This document shows positions 34,397 through 43,892 of a stretch of DNA of 64,000 bases, piece by piece; the stretch's first letter is position 1, and every line of letters starts with the position of its first letter. The notes under the pieces are model-generated. The model was not told where the DNA came from and searched no databases. It saw nothing but the letters and a program-made list of their open reading frames with translations. The stretch is taken from positions 30,865 to 94,864 of the IMG/VR virus record IMGVR_UViG_3300020579_000006, one strand, 5' to 3'. A program made the translations under genes and the position numbers. Source of the stretch: a virus.

Positions 34397-34690
34397 ATGC
34401 CTCTGATAAATGAACGTATCTCAAATCCGGAAAACGACCTAAACTATAACCACCCTATTCCAGTTAACCATCCGGGTCCTGTGGGCTCTGGACCTATAAA
34501 CTCCCTTTCTCCTGACGGCAACCCCGCGCCAAATCGAGGGATATTTCCAATAGAAAATATGTACGACGAGCAAATCTACCGGTTTTTTCCGGCTACCCCG
34601 TATTTTGTCCGGGCCAACGTAGACGTTAATTTATCAGTACGAAATCTAGCACTCCAAGCATACGTCCGCTCTGGCGGTACTATAAACTAA
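34397..34690 (+). CDS. hypothetical protein
   Basis: A 97-residue product from ATG two bases after the previous stop. The first half is Pro/Asn/Gly-rich and probably unstructured; the second half (YRFFPATPYFVRANVDVNLS) looks folded. Its position between nozzle-like and membrane genes suggests a minor tail protein. No family known to me. Confidence 0.58.
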   Translation: MPLINERISNPENDLNYNHPIPVNHPGPVGSGPINSLSPDGNPAPNRGIFPIENMYDEQIYRFFPATPYFVRANVDVNLSVRNLALQAYVRSGGTIN

Positions 34691-34697
34691 GGTATTT

Positions 34698-34961
34698 ATG
34701 AATGGCGATATTTTAGAACTAGCAAGGCTAATAAACGAGTCTGAAAGAAAGGTTTCAGATAACATCCGAAGTCTAGTAGGTGAAGTAGGAGAGTTAAGAG
34801 GTACGGTTACTACAGGTTTACAAAGTACTAACCAGCGAGTTTCAGACCTAGAAGAAATTAACGACAGAGAAGAAACCCGTCATTGGGTTAAGATTAGCGT
34901 AGTAATACCAGTAATGCTCGCTATACATAAAGCTTTAACTGCTTTAGGATTTAAGATTTAG
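34698..34961 (+). CDS. coiled-coil membrane protein (XhlA-like)
   Basis: The 87-residue product has an N-terminal coiled coil with heptads (LINESERKVSDNIRSLVGEV) and one C-terminal membrane segment (VKISVVIPVMLAIHKALTAL). This layout matches haemolysin XhlA-like phage proteins that help holins, but sequence identity is unproven. It starts at ATG behind AAGGTA. Confidence 0.6.
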   Translation: MNGDILELARLINESERKVSDNIRSLVGEVGELRGTVTTGLQSTNQRVSDLEEINDREETRHWVKISVVIPVMLAIHKALTALGFKI

Positions 34962-34972
34962 GAGGTTAGGTA

Positions 34973-35335
34973 GTGGCTAGAATACCGCACAATAAAAAGT
35001 GGGCAACCAGAAAAGAAGCAAAAGCATATAAAGATAGAAGATACTACTTAAATAACTATGCTAAGATTAAAAATAAGACTTTACTTAAAACATATGGTAT
35101 AACGTTAGAACAATATGAACTTTTATTAAAAAAGCAAAACAACCGTTGTGCCATATGTGATAAACCCGGAGAAGAAAGTAGACACGGAAAACTGTATGTG
35201 GACCATTGCCATACTACTAAAGTGGTCAGAGGTCTCTTATGTGACCAATGTAATTTTGCTATCGGATTACTAAAAGATAGTCCCGTCTTATTCATGAAAA
35301 CTGCCAATTATTTGCTCTCAGGAGAAATAAAGTGA
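34973..35335 (+). CDS. endonuclease VII-like homing endonuclease
   Basis: A 120-residue product from GTG behind GGAGG. The family pattern is clear: KTYGITLEQYELLLKKQ, CAICDKPGEE, LYVDHCHTTKVVRGLLCDQC, NFAIGLLKDS. The four Cys hold zinc and the DH-x-H contains the catalytic His. The N-terminus is basic and short, without the extra ribbons of the 30073 gene. It ends in an overlap with the next gene's GTG. Confidence 0.88.
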   Translation: MARIPHNKKWATRKEAKAYKDRRYYLNNYAKIKNKTLLKTYGITLEQYELLLKKQNNRCAICDKPGEESRHGKLYVDHCHTTKVVRGLLCDQCNFAIGLLKDSPVLFMKTANYLLSGEIK

Positions 35336-35796
35336 AAAACCACGTTTTTGTTCGGCCAGCACGGATAGAAGATAAAGAGTTGTTCGTAAACTGGACAATC
35401 GGAACTAAATATAACTTATTTGATTCAAAAGTAATTACATACCCCTCTACATATATTCGTTGCGCGTTCAATAAAAAAGGACCTATTATATTCTTGCCCG
35501 TCCAACGGCCATTAATGATGGAAGCTTTAGCTATAAATCCGGATGCTGACAAAATTGATGTAGCAGTAGCCCTAAAAGAACTAACCCAAGATACTGTCAG
35601 TCAAGCGTATGCGAATGGGTCTGGCGAGATTTATTTCCTCTGTCAAGAGGAATCTACAGAAAAGTTTGCAGAACACAACGGGTTTGAACGACTCCCGTAT
35701 TCAGTATTTCGTATGAAGCTGTCTGACCTTGAGAGAAAAGATGAAAAAACCCTACCAGCTAGTGTGGAAAAGCCCGCAACCCTTGATGAAGGGTAG
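35332..35796 (+). CDS. acyltransferase-like protein
   Basis: The 154-residue product starts at GTG overlapping the nuclease stop. FVRPARIEDKELFVNWTIGT and FAEHNGFERLPYSVFRMKL recall the first and last parts of GNAT folds, as found in proteins beside internal virion genes of some short-tailed phages. The acetyl-CoA pyrophosphate loop is not evident, so it may be a non-catalytic structural relative. Its 3' end overlaps the next gene by about 55 bases. Confidence 0.5.
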   Translation: MKNHVFVRPARIEDKELFVNWTIGTKYNLFDSKVITYPSTYIRCAFNKKGPIIFLPVQRPLMMEALAINPDADKIDVAVALKELTQDTVSQAYANGSGEIYFLCQEESTEKFAEHNGFERLPYSVFRMKLSDLERKDEKTLPASVEKPATLDEG

Positions 35797-36454
35797 TTCG
35801 GCTCAAGAAGAACTAGCTAGCGAACAAGCAGCTTTTTATAAAACTTTGACTGCGGACTATGCTACACAGTTTGCTCAACAAAGTGCGATTCTTAGTTCTT
35901 TAAATACCGCTTTTCAACCTATCATAGAAGGTGGAATAGGTCAGTACGGGTTTACACCTCAAGAAGATACGTCTATTCGTACAAGTGCTTCGGATTCTAT
36001 TGCTCAGAACTTCGCTAGCGCTCAAACCGCACTAAACGAAAATATAGCATCTCGTGGTGGTGGAAACACGTTCCTACCTTCCGGTGCTACTTCTCAGCTA
36101 GAAGCAGGGCTATTAAGCTCGGAGGCTTCTCAGCAAGCGTCTACTTCTAATCAAATTACTCAGGCTGGATATCAACAAGGCCGTCAGAACTTTTTGTCTG
36201 CTGCCGGTATTCTCGGCGGTGTAGCTAGCCAATATAATCCGACCGGATACGCTGGTGTAGGTAATACCGCTGGTCAGGATGCGTTTAGTTCCGCTACTAC
36301 TCTTTATAACCAAGGTAATGCTTGGGAAGGTATAGTTGGCGGAATTGTTGGCGGGGCCGCAGGAGCATTCTTAGGTAATCCATCTCTAGGTGGGATTCTA
36401 GGGGGTTCGGGCGGAGGCGGTATCGGAAACACCGGCGGAAATAGTGGAGAATAA
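35741..36454 (+). CDS. putative internal virion protein with glycine zipper
   Basis: I start at ATG 35741 because GAGAGAAAAG lies just upstream. The 237-residue product is Ala/Gln/Ser-rich and helical through residues about 20-150, then has a glycine-zipper membrane-like segment (GGIVGGAAGAFLG) and a Gly-rich tail. Such proteins are ejected to form the channel through the cell envelope in short-tailed phages. Role inferred from layout and neighbours. Confidence 0.62.
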   Translation: MKKPYQLVWKSPQPLMKGSSAQEELASEQAAFYKTLTADYATQFAQQSAILSSLNTAFQPIIEGGIGQYGFTPQEDTSIRTSASDSIAQNFASAQTALNENIASRGGGNTFLPSGATSQLEAGLLSSEASQQASTSNQITQAGYQQGRQNFLSAAGILGGVASQYNPTGYAGVGNTAGQDAFSSATTLYNQGNAWEGIVGGIVGGAAGAFLGNPSLGGILGGSGGGGIGNTGGNSGE

Positions 36455-36459
36455 ACAAC

Positions 36460-36852
36460 ATGGCCGTTAGACGTTTAGAGGCCCTTGTAGATGCGGTGTG
36501 CGACCTATTCGGAGGTATGTATCCGGGTTCGGAAGCATACAATCTTCGTAATCCTTTACTTGTGAAATCCTGGGCGCGGGCGGGTAAACATGAGATTGAC
36601 GAACAAGGTCGTCGTGTGTTTTCTTCTTTTCTTAATGGCTATAAGGCTGGCTTATACGATATCGAGCTTAAAGCTCGGGGTACTTCTCGGGCGAACGTAT
36701 CGCCGGACAGTCCGCTTTCTGATTTATTACTTTGCTACCAAATCGAAAATCGAGCCAGTCAGCAAAAAGTAGTGAGTTTTCTAAAACGTGCGCTAAATGA
36801 TGAGTCGATTTCTATTAATACACCCGTAAGCTTTTTCGTGGAGTCTAATTAA
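36460..36852 (+). CDS. hypothetical protein
   Basis: A 130-residue soluble protein starting at ATG four bases after the previous stop and ending just before the next start. It has LFGGMYPGSEAYNLRNPLL and a helical C-terminus. It lies within the internal virion protein cluster and is probably part of it. No recognisable motif. Confidence 0.6.
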   Translation: MAVRRLEALVDAVCDLFGGMYPGSEAYNLRNPLLVKSWARAGKHEIDEQGRRVFSSFLNGYKAGLYDIELKARGTSRANVSPDSPLSDLLLCYQIENRASQQKVVSFLKRALNDESISINTPVSFFVESN

Positions 36853-38630
36853 TGCCTGATGCAGCCATTGATACACAGCAAGGTCCGGACACAACAGCTT
36901 CAGTTCAACCCGAACAAACGAGTGATATGCCTGTTGGTAGTCAGTTACAAGAACCGCAACAGCCTTCTGCTATTCAGGGAAGTATTAATGCGGGTCAAAC
37001 TACGGGTCCAGTTTCCGGACAATCCGCTCCTCCTGACCAGGCGTTGGTCAGTCACGTTTCTAAGTTAGCTCAACTAGGTCACGTAGCTTCTAGATTACTA
37101 GGTGAACAACAGTACCAGTATCAGGTAGACCCAAAAACCGGTAAGACCGTGGCTATTCCGGTTAAACAAAAACCCGGAGAAGTATTCAGACACATAGTAG
37201 CAGGCGCTATTCTTGGCGGAATGTCTAGTGCGGGTGAAAAACACATTGGACCCGGAATCGTCAAAGGTACTGAAGTAGTAACCGCTCGCAATGACCAGCA
37301 AGCCGCAATCGCACGTCAACAGACTCAGCAACAGTATCAAAATCAATTAGCGGCACAAAAAGAACAGAGAGAACAATCAGCTTTTAAAACAGAAGAAGAT
37401 TTAAAAAGAATAGAAATGGCGCATTACAATGCCACTATTGCGGAAACCGCAACCAGAATCCAAGGTCAATCCGCCGAGTTACACCAAAAATTGGCGGATA
37501 GTGGAAAAGTAGAACTACAGTCGTGGTTAGATTCTGGGGTTAAACCTCCACATTCAAATGTGTCTGAAAGTGAAATGACTCAGTTTCTTAAAGACCATCC
37601 AGGTGCTAGTAGTAATGTACAGTGGTTTCCTTCAGGCATGAGATACGGTTTAGATAAAAACGGCAATCCTACATATGAAAACTCTTTTACGGCTATAGAT
37701 TCGAACGCCAAAGTAAAAGTCACACAGGCCCAGATAGACCAGTGGAAAAAAGTGGGTGTAGATAAACATAGTGATTCTCTTTTTGACCCGCAATTTATAA
37801 AAGCGGGTCGTGAAATAGATGCGTCTACTATGCGGGCTTTACAGCGTCAGTATCAGGTACTATATAACCGGGATTTAAAAGAACAAACCGACAAATCAGA
37901 TATTGCTGAAAAGAATGCTAAAACGAGCCAGTATTTGGCCGCTGCCGCTCGCGACCGAGCAGAAACTACTAAACTCGGAAAAGAAAGCAAGCAAGCCGAA
38001 GTGTTTTCAGACGCTCTTAAAGAACTAAGTTCTGAAAAAGTGAATGGAAACTGGGACGCACTATCTCCAGGTTCTAAACTTGTTTTAGGAGAGTCCGCTA
38101 ATAAAATGATGGCTGATGATATTTCTGGATACAAAGCGGCTCTTGCTCAACCAGGACATGACGAAGAAGCTCAAAAGTTTTTAGCTGATTATCAGTTTTG
38201 GCAAACTCTCGCTCAAAAATCTGTGGTTCAAAAACCACCTCCTCCACCTCCAGGAGAAACTCCTGTTGACACTTCTACCCCAGAAGGCAAGGCTATAGCT
38301 AATTTTCGTGAATCTGAAAAATCAGATGTAGCGGCTAAACAAAAAGCAGAAGCGGATAAGGTACAAGCTCGGCTAGAAAGACCGGCTGAAAAACCAGTTC
38401 TTCCGGTCCTAGGACCTAGGGCGTTTCCTCTGCCTAATCCTGCCTACGATGCTACAGAAGCATATTTAGCTAAACATCCTGAACTTAGTCCGGCACAACG
38501 AGCTGCGGTACGTAAAAACGCAACTGCTGTGGTTAAAGTTCAGATACCAGGACAACCTGCCGGTCAGATACCTAGAAATCAATTAGAAGCTTTTAAGAAA
38601 GCAAATCCTAAAGCTGTTATTATAGAGTAA
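36852..38630 (+). CDS. putative internal virion protein, helical
   Basis: The 592-residue product has a Gln/Pro/Ser-rich disordered N-terminus, a helical central region rich in Gln, Ala, Lys and Glu (AAIARQQTQQQYQNQLAAQK) and a Pro-rich linker (PPPPPPGETPVD) before a helical tail. One motif copy (37005-37020) lies inside. Layout and position between the zipper protein and a giant protein fit the middle ejection protein of short-tailed phages. Confidence 0.65.
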   Translation: MPDAAIDTQQGPDTTASVQPEQTSDMPVGSQLQEPQQPSAIQGSINAGQTTGPVSGQSAPPDQALVSHVSKLAQLGHVASRLLGEQQYQYQVDPKTGKTVAIPVKQKPGEVFRHIVAGAILGGMSSAGEKHIGPGIVKGTEVVTARNDQQAAIARQQTQQQYQNQLAAQKEQREQSAFKTEEDLKRIEMAHYNATIAETATRIQGQSAELHQKLADSGKVELQSWLDSGVKPPHSNVSESEMTQFLKDHPGASSNVQWFPSGMRYGLDKNGNPTYENSFTAIDSNAKVKVTQAQIDQWKKVGVDKHSDSLFDPQFIKAGREIDASTMRALQRQYQVLYNRDLKEQTDKSDIAEKNAKTSQYLAAAARDRAETTKLGKESKQAEVFSDALKELSSEKVNGNWDALSPGSKLVLGESANKMMADDISGYKAALAQPGHDEEAQKFLADYQFWQTLAQKSVVQKPPPPPPGETPVDTSTPEGKAIANFRESEKSDVAAKQKAEADKVQARLERPAEKPVLPVLGPRAFPLPNPAYDATEAYLAKHPELSPAQRAAVRKNATAVVKVQIPGQPAGQIPRNQLEAFKKANPKAVIIE

Positions 38631-38631
38631 A

Positions 38632-41600
38632 ATGGCGGACCAAGACCCCTACGCATCGTTCGGTGGTTCGGCGGTCAAAACAGAGGTACCTAGTGCTCCT
38701 GCGCCTACTCCACAGTTAACACCATCTGGCGACCCTTATGCGAGTTTTGGGGGTCATGCTATAAGTTCGTCTGCATCGTCAAAACCCGCCTCTGACCCAT
38801 ATGCAGAATTTGGGGGTAGTTATAGTCCGGGAACTGAACAATCTCCTAAGAAGTATGAAACCGGCAATCCCAATATGCCTTGGTACGAGCGGGCATGGGA
38901 CTGGGCAAACACCCCATTAGTAAATCTGAATTCTGAAAATAAAGGCGGGTTTGTTGGCGGAACCGAAGACGTGGTTTCCGGTCTAACTAGCCCTCTTTCC
39001 ATCGGCCTCACTGTCGCAACTCTCGGCGGTGGGGCTTTATTGCGTGGACTCGGTTTAGCCGCAGAGGAGCTTCCGGTCGCAGTACGGGGTTTGAAAGCCC
39101 TCGTAGATGCCGGTTTTACCGCACAGGGAGCCTTGCAGGCGGCCAAAGAGTCGCCTCGGGTACTAGATGCCCTAAAAGAGGGAGATTACGACACAGCGAA
39201 GCGCCTAGCGGTTCATGTGCTTGCCGGGGGTGCGGTTGCTACTTTAGGGGCTAGAGAAGCATTCCACTATGATGCTCCTATGCTAAACCCGCTACTAGAA
39301 AAAGCGGGTACTAAGTTCCGGTTTTCAGAAGAGAATCTGAAATTAAGAAGGGAAGAAGGTATCCGCCAAAGAGAACAACAAGCAGGTGCTGCAGAGGGAA
39401 GATTATACAAAGCTGCCCAAGAAAAGAAGTACAAAGAACTCGACGATATTTCCAGAGCCGGTACTGGCAAACTAATGGAAGCCGGGTTAAACACTAACCA
39501 AATAGGAAGACATCTTAATTATCTTTTGGATGCTGCCGGTCGGTCAGATGAAAAGGTGCCGGTTGTTAGTCCGGAAAATGAACTTCGAACCCCCGAACAA
39601 ATAGCTGACCGTCATGGTATACCGTATCGAGGAGAGGTTTCTCCTGGAACGGGGGTGCATGATTTTCAAGCCCCTGACGGCGGGTCGATAGGTCTCCGCC
39701 CGGAAGAACTAACGGACAAATTTGTAAAAGAAAAATTAGCAAGACGTAAAGAAGAAATTAATCCTGCTAATTTAGACCCTGCTTTAGCTGCTAAAAAGCC
39801 TGTCACTATAGAAGAAGAAGCTCAAGCATCTCCCCGACTTCCTAATCCTGATGAAGCAGATACCCCCCAAGAGGAATCTCGATATCAAGAACTAGCAGAC
39901 CAACAACTTCTTAAAAACTCGAAAAACTATAATCAAAAACAACTAGACCGTTTAATCGATATTTATAAGGCGGCATATAAACCATCCCCATTAATGCAAG
40001 AATTAGCCAGAGACAGCCGTCTTAAACTAGATGAGATGTATGAAATAAATCACCAAAAAGGGGTGGTGTCGAGTTTCATAGAAAACTATCTTAGTCATAG
40101 ATGGGCGAAAGACCTAGACAACCCTGCGGCTAATACTTTAATGCACGATGCTAAAAGTGGTTACTTTGAAACCCGAGGGTCTATGGGTATGCATCGAGTT
40201 TTTAGAAACGCGTTTGAGGGAGAACTTCTAGGTCGAAGACTAGATATCGACGACCCGATAGATATAGTTGCTCATCACATAGCTAAATCCAGAGAAATTA
40301 TAGCTAACCGGGATATGCTCGATAGAATTACAGGTACGGAAGTTACCGACCCCGCTACTGGTAATAAAATACCGTATCCTGAATTACGAGCTTCTGACGG
40401 TCGTCCTGCTACTGCTTTATCCGGAACCGGACAGTTAGTAGAGGAAGACGGTAAAAACCCGGCTTTGTTATTAGACGGTAATAAAATGCGTCCTATCCAA
40501 ATGACTGATGCTAAAGTAGAAGAATTAAAGGCCACAGGTACTCTAGATAAACTTATCTCGGATGGCACTATTCTTAGACTCGAACACGAAGGAGAGAAAC
40601 CTATTTATAAATGGAGTACTAAAGATTATAGGGTTATTCCTCACTCGGCGTTCTCGAACTGGAACTTCGGTGCCCACGCTCCAGACGGCACTCCTGCTTT
40701 TGTGAAATCTGAACTTAGGGTACATCCTGAGTTTTATGATTATTTAAATAAACTAATTAATCCCGAAAAACCAGGACCATTAGTAGGCGCTGCTCTTAAA
40801 GCAGGCAGCGTTCTTAAGCACACTATCCTATCTTTTTCGCCGTTTCACATAGCTCAAGAAGGATTAAGAGCTTTAATGACCGGTATCAATCCATTCAAAG
40901 TAGATATAGCCGACATACACGGCGATGATATGCTGAGACGTGGTGCAGAAGAAGGCGCTACTTTTTATCCAGATAAAACTACAGAAGCCCAATACCAAGA
41001 TGGACTCGCTAGTGGACCCGATTCATTATTTAAGAAAGTACCACTTTTAGGTACTACTCAAGCTCATCTACAAAAATTCCTCTTTGAACAATACATACCA
41101 TCATTAAAAGGTCGTGCTTTTAAAGCTTTAATGGACCGCTATGGAAAACGACTAGACAACGCAGAAACCTTTGCTAAACTAAAAGAAGACCGTTCAGACA
41201 TGGCCGGTTATGACAAAGTACGAGCAGCGGCTAGACTCGCCGCCGAAGACGTTAACGAGCGTTTTGGCGGATTAAACTATCGCCAATTTGGACGTTCAGC
41301 GGCTACACAAGATTTTCTTAAACTAGCGACCCTCGCGCCTGACTGGATGGAATCTGAAGTCCGGTTTGCTAAGAGACTATTTACTCCTGGTATTCAAGGA
41401 GCGGTAGCTCGTCACGATATGGTGGCGTTCACTGCCGCTATGTGGGGGGCCGCTAGAATTCTAAATCTTATTACGAGCGGCAAACCACATCTCGAAGCTC
41501 CGTTTGGGGTAGCTACCACAGATTCTGAAGGCCGCGAAAAGATTTATTCAATGCGGACTCTACCGGGAGATATTATGCATGCCGTCTCTGACCCCGCAGG

Positions 41601-42291
41601 TTTTATTAAAGGTCGCATTAGTCCATTAGGCAGAATAGCGTCTGAAGTTTATACCGGTCGGGACAGTCTCGGTCGTAAACAATCTGGTTTTGGTACTCTA
41701 GTAGATTTAGGCAGTCAGGTGTTGCCGATTCCTGCTCAAGCTGGTTTAAACGCTCTACGTGGTCAATCACCAGATTTAACTAACGTAGACCAAGGTGTTA
41801 AAGCTTTAGGCGGTACGGCTACAGTCTACAGAACTCAAGCACAAACAAAAGCGGCCCAACTCGCATCTGAAAAGAGCGAATCAGGCCCAGTTGACCCTGC
41901 ACAGTTACGGAAGCACCATGCTTTAATCGAGTTTGAAGACCGGTTACGGTCAGGTGAAATGCCGATTACCGATATACATAAAATGGTAGAAGATGGTGCC
42001 TTACCGGTTAAAGACGCTAAAGAGATAGTAAAAAATGTAAAAGAGACGCAAGGTCTAGACCCAGAGATGGCTAGACTACACTCTAGAGCATCAAGATTAC
42101 CAATGAGCGATTTCCTACAAGTCTATGATTTAGCTACAAACGATGAAAAAATGGCACTGGTGAAACTATTGCTCAAGAAAAAAGCCACGTACTTTAAGAA
42201 GATTGCTACAGAAACAACTCCTCAAGAGCGGCTTAGTGACCCAACTTACAACCGGCTAAGAAAATTATTTCCTCAAGCAGAACCGTGGTAA
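38632..42291 (+). CDS. giant internal virion or ejection protein
   Basis: At 1219 residues this is the last + strand gene. The N-terminus has three copies of DPYA(S/E)FGG separated by about 20-25 residues of Pro/Ser linker. The middle shows FSNWNFGAHAPDGTP and LKHTILSFSPFHIAQEGLRA, resembling LPD38-type large polyvalent phage proteins. The C-terminus is helical and charged. It should be ejected into the cell with DNA. No transglycosylase motif was found. Two motif copies (38825, 39569) lie inside. Its end overlaps the opposing GIY-YIG gene by 19 bases. Confidence 0.7.
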   Translation: MADQDPYASFGGSAVKTEVPSAPAPTPQLTPSGDPYASFGGHAISSSASSKPASDPYAEFGGSYSPGTEQSPKKYETGNPNMPWYERAWDWANTPLVNLNSENKGGFVGGTEDVVSGLTSPLSIGLTVATLGGGALLRGLGLAAEELPVAVRGLKALVDAGFTAQGALQAAKESPRVLDALKEGDYDTAKRLAVHVLAGGAVATLGAREAFHYDAPMLNPLLEKAGTKFRFSEENLKLRREEGIRQREQQAGAAEGRLYKAAQEKKYKELDDISRAGTGKLMEAGLNTNQIGRHLNYLLDAAGRSDEKVPVVSPENELRTPEQIADRHGIPYRGEVSPGTGVHDFQAPDGGSIGLRPEELTDKFVKEKLARRKEEINPANLDPALAAKKPVTIEEEAQASPRLPNPDEADTPQEESRYQELADQQLLKNSKNYNQKQLDRLIDIYKAAYKPSPLMQELARDSRLKLDEMYEINHQKGVVSSFIENYLSHRWAKDLDNPAANTLMHDAKSGYFETRGSMGMHRVFRNAFEGELLGRRLDIDDPIDIVAHHIAKSREIIANRDMLDRITGTEVTDPATGNKIPYPELRASDGRPATALSGTGQLVEEDGKNPALLLDGNKMRPIQMTDAKVEELKATGTLDKLISDGTILRLEHEGEKPIYKWSTKDYRVIPHSAFSNWNFGAHAPDGTPAFVKSELRVHPEFYDYLNKLINPEKPGPLVGAALKAGSVLKHTILSFSPFHIAQEGLRALMTGINPFKVDIADIHGDDMLRRGAEEGATFYPDKTTEAQYQDGLASGPDSLFKKVPLLGTTQAHLQKFLFEQYIPSLKGRAFKALMDRYGKRLDNAETFAKLKEDRSDMAGYDKVRAAARLAAEDVNERFGGLNYRQFGRSAATQDFLKLATLAPDWMESEVRFAKRLFTPGIQGAVARHDMVAFTAAMWGAARILNLITSGKPHLEAPFGVATTDSEGREKIYSMRTLPGDIMHAVSDPAGFIKGRISPLGRIASEVYTGRDSLGRKQSGFGTLVDLGSQVLPIPAQAGLNALRGQSPDLTNVDQGVKALGGTATVYRTQAQTKAAQLASEKSESGPVDPAQLRKHHALIEFEDRLRSGEMPITDIHKMVEDGALPVKDAKEIVKNVKETQGLDPEMARLHSRASRLPMSDFLQVYDLATNDEKMALVKLLLKKKATYFKKIATETTPQERLSDPTYNRLRKLFPQAEPW

Positions 42292-42893
42292 CGTTTTTTC
42301 TGACTTTCACTCATTTTCTTTCGAGTCATTTCTGAGTGAAATTTCCCGAGTCGGTGTTTATTTCCCAACTGTGTTCCCGTTACAACGGCACTAATTTTCT
42401 TTTTTGTTTCTTCAGAGTGCGGTAGACCGGTTCTACTTTTATTACCCATGTGGGATAAACTCATTTGATGTTTAGATTCTTCAGTATGAGTCTTACCATA
42501 AAACGGATTCTTATCCCCTGTGTGTCCAAACATGGGATGTTTTTTCCCTTGCAGAGACTCACGTATTTTTTGCCTAGTTTCCAGATTAGGAATAACTCCG
42601 TCTCCACCCATAGTACTGTTGTAGCCAATTTCGGGTTTATAGGACCAAGTAATTGCTATGTACCAACTCTCCAACCAATTCGCTTGTTGTTCATTTTCCG
42701 TACAATCAAGTTCTTTGATAGTGAAGTTTTCTGGTCCGTACTTAGAAAGAGCGTTATAAAAGTAAATATTTCTATACTTTTTAACTTTCGTGTCTCTTTT
42801 ATGCCAAACCCATCTTTGCTCTAAAGTTTTAGATGTTTTACCTATATAGCTTTTACCATTAATTTGGTTGGTTATTTTATAGATTTTAAACAT
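42273..42893 (-). CDS. GIY-YIG homing endonuclease
   Basis: I start at the ATG complementary to 42891-42893, which gives MFKIYKITNQINGKSYIGKT as in its relatives. The 206-residue product has RWVWHKRD, KYGPENFTIKELDCTENEQQ, GYNSTMGGDGVIP and NUMOD tail repeats (SEETKKKIS, SEMTRKKMS). It is closest to the 63171 gene, sharing CTENEQQANWLESWYI. It is the last gene of the - strand operon and overlaps the + strand operon's end. Confidence 0.88.
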   Translation of the reverse strand: MFKIYKITNQINGKSYIGKTSKTLEQRWVWHKRDTKVKKYRNIYFYNALSKYGPENFTIKELDCTENEQQANWLESWYIAITWSYKPEIGYNSTMGGDGVIPNLETRQKIRESLQGKKHPMFGHTGDKNPFYGKTHTEESKHQMSLSHMGNKSRTGLPHSEETKKKISAVVTGTQLGNKHRLGKFHSEMTRKKMSESQKKRYHGSA

Positions 42894-43197
42894 ATTTAGT
42901 CGTTCTAGCAGGAATAAATGGGCTTTGCTTATACTTCTGGCCGTCAATGATAAGGTAGTTGTGTTCGGAGAAAACTGAACCGTCTATTAGTAGAATCTCA
43001 TCTACTGTTAAATCTTCTATCATGTCTGCTACATCGAAAGGATGGATATACTCATATTCTCCGGGTTTTCCGGTTAACTGGTTAATTATCTCAGTTTGAG
43101 TTTTTACAGAATCTCGAAGATATTCTATTTCTCTCAACAACTCGCGTTTTTCTTGAACCCACAGCATTGGCTCTGTGGGTTTTTCATTTTCGTTCAC
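42886..43197 (-). CDS. hypothetical protein
   Basis: The 103-residue product begins at GTG inside the motif copy at 43192-43206, with the gene order stop-TAG, motif, GTG. It has a helical N-terminal half (QEKRELLREIEYLRDSVKTQ) followed by an acidic region and a basic tail. Its end overlaps the GIY-YIG start by eight bases. Function unknown. Confidence 0.6.
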   Translation of the reverse strand: MNENEKPTEPMLWVQEKRELLREIEYLRDSVKTQTEIINQLTGKPGEYEYIHPFDVADMIEDLTVDEILLIDGSVFSEHNYLIIDGQKYKQSPFIPARTTKYV

Positions 43198-43206
43198 TTT
43201 CCGGAC
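43192..43206. repeat. dispersed TCCGG motif overlapping a start codon
   Basis: On the - strand it reads GTCCGGAAAGTGAAC, where GTG is the start of the gene ending at 42886. The same form with the same GTG use is found at 51648-51662. Confidence 0.75.
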
Positions 43207-43208
43207 TC

Positions 43209-43394
43209 CTAACGTGTCGTCTCCAAAGGCTTCAAAACTACGAGCGGTGCATATGAAAATCCGTAATAGCGAAATCTCGCATCTTCCAAAGGTACTTCAG
43301 CATGAGTACGAAAACTCAAAGGCTGCATAGCATCTCCTTCTTTACGGGCGATTACTTGGCCATCATTATCTAATAGGTCAATTCGAACTAGCAT
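43209..43394 (-). CDS. small beta-rich hypothetical protein
   Basis: A 61-residue product from ATG, overlapping the end of the upstream gene by 17 bases. It is beta-rich (MLVRIDLLDNDGQVIARKEG) without Cys or membrane segments. No family recognised. Confidence 0.55.
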   Translation of the reverse strand: MLVRIDLLDNDGQVIARKEGDAMQPLSFRTHAEVPLEDARFRYYGFSYAPLVVLKPLETTR

Positions 43395-43620
43395 ATCCGA
43401 GTTTCACTAAAATCAGAGAGATTTTATTTTTAACTGTGTTTGTTTCTTTTTCAATTTTATCTAATTCTTTTTTATCTATTTTATCTGAATTAAGAATGTT
43501 TAAGATGTTGTCTAGTTTACCAAAAGCAAACCCAAATTCTTTCAATATCTCATCGCTATGTTTTATCACAATTATATCCTTTCCGTTAAAAATTATTAAG
43601 TCTCCTACAGTATACTTCAC
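43378..43620 (-). CDS. hypothetical protein
   Basis: I start at GTG 43620 because AGGAG lies six bases upstream and an earlier start would overlap the neighbouring zinc-ribbon gene. The 80-residue product has a beta-rich N-terminus (KYTVGDLIIFNGKDIIVIKH) and a Lys/Asp/Glu-rich helix. Function unknown. Confidence 0.6.
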   Translation of the reverse strand: MKYTVGDLIIFNGKDIIVIKHSDEILKEFGFAFGKLDNILNILNSDKIDKKELDKIEKETNTVKNKISLILVKLGYASSN

Positions 43621-43628
43621 AAATTCTC

Positions 43629-43841
43629 CTAAACTTCGGTGTTTCCGGTCTGTAGATGAACACACGGTACTAATACTTGTTTCTGTTTTAACTCGGGTGT
43701 TTCTCCGAAACAGAGAGTACATAACATCGCGTCCATTTGACGACGGCGGGTTTTCCATCCCTCTTCAGTATAATTAATATATTCTCCACAATATGCCGGG
43801 ATATCGGCTTCGCATTTTTTACACTTAAATATGTATAACAC
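43629..43841 (-). CDS. small zinc-ribbon protein
   Basis: The 70-residue product starts at GTG behind AGGAG. CKKC near residue 7 and CTLC near residue 41 form a likely four-Cys zinc site; a further Cys lies near the C-terminus. Small ribbons of this type often bind nucleic acid or other proteins. Its stop TAG is part of the TAGGAG ribosome site of the next gene. Confidence 0.6.
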   Translation of the reverse strand: MLYIFKCKKCEADIPAYCGEYINYTEEGWKTRRRQMDAMLCTLCFGETPELKQKQVLVPCVHLQTGNTEV

Positions 43842-43892
43842 TGCTCTCCTAAACCTTTAAACTTCGGCGCTCTGCAAATTCATATCGAGTTT

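Noticed and set aside
42284-42320. Bidirectional terminator between the convergent operons
   Set aside because: There is a T-run after 42293 but no stable hairpin, and the two genes overlap.
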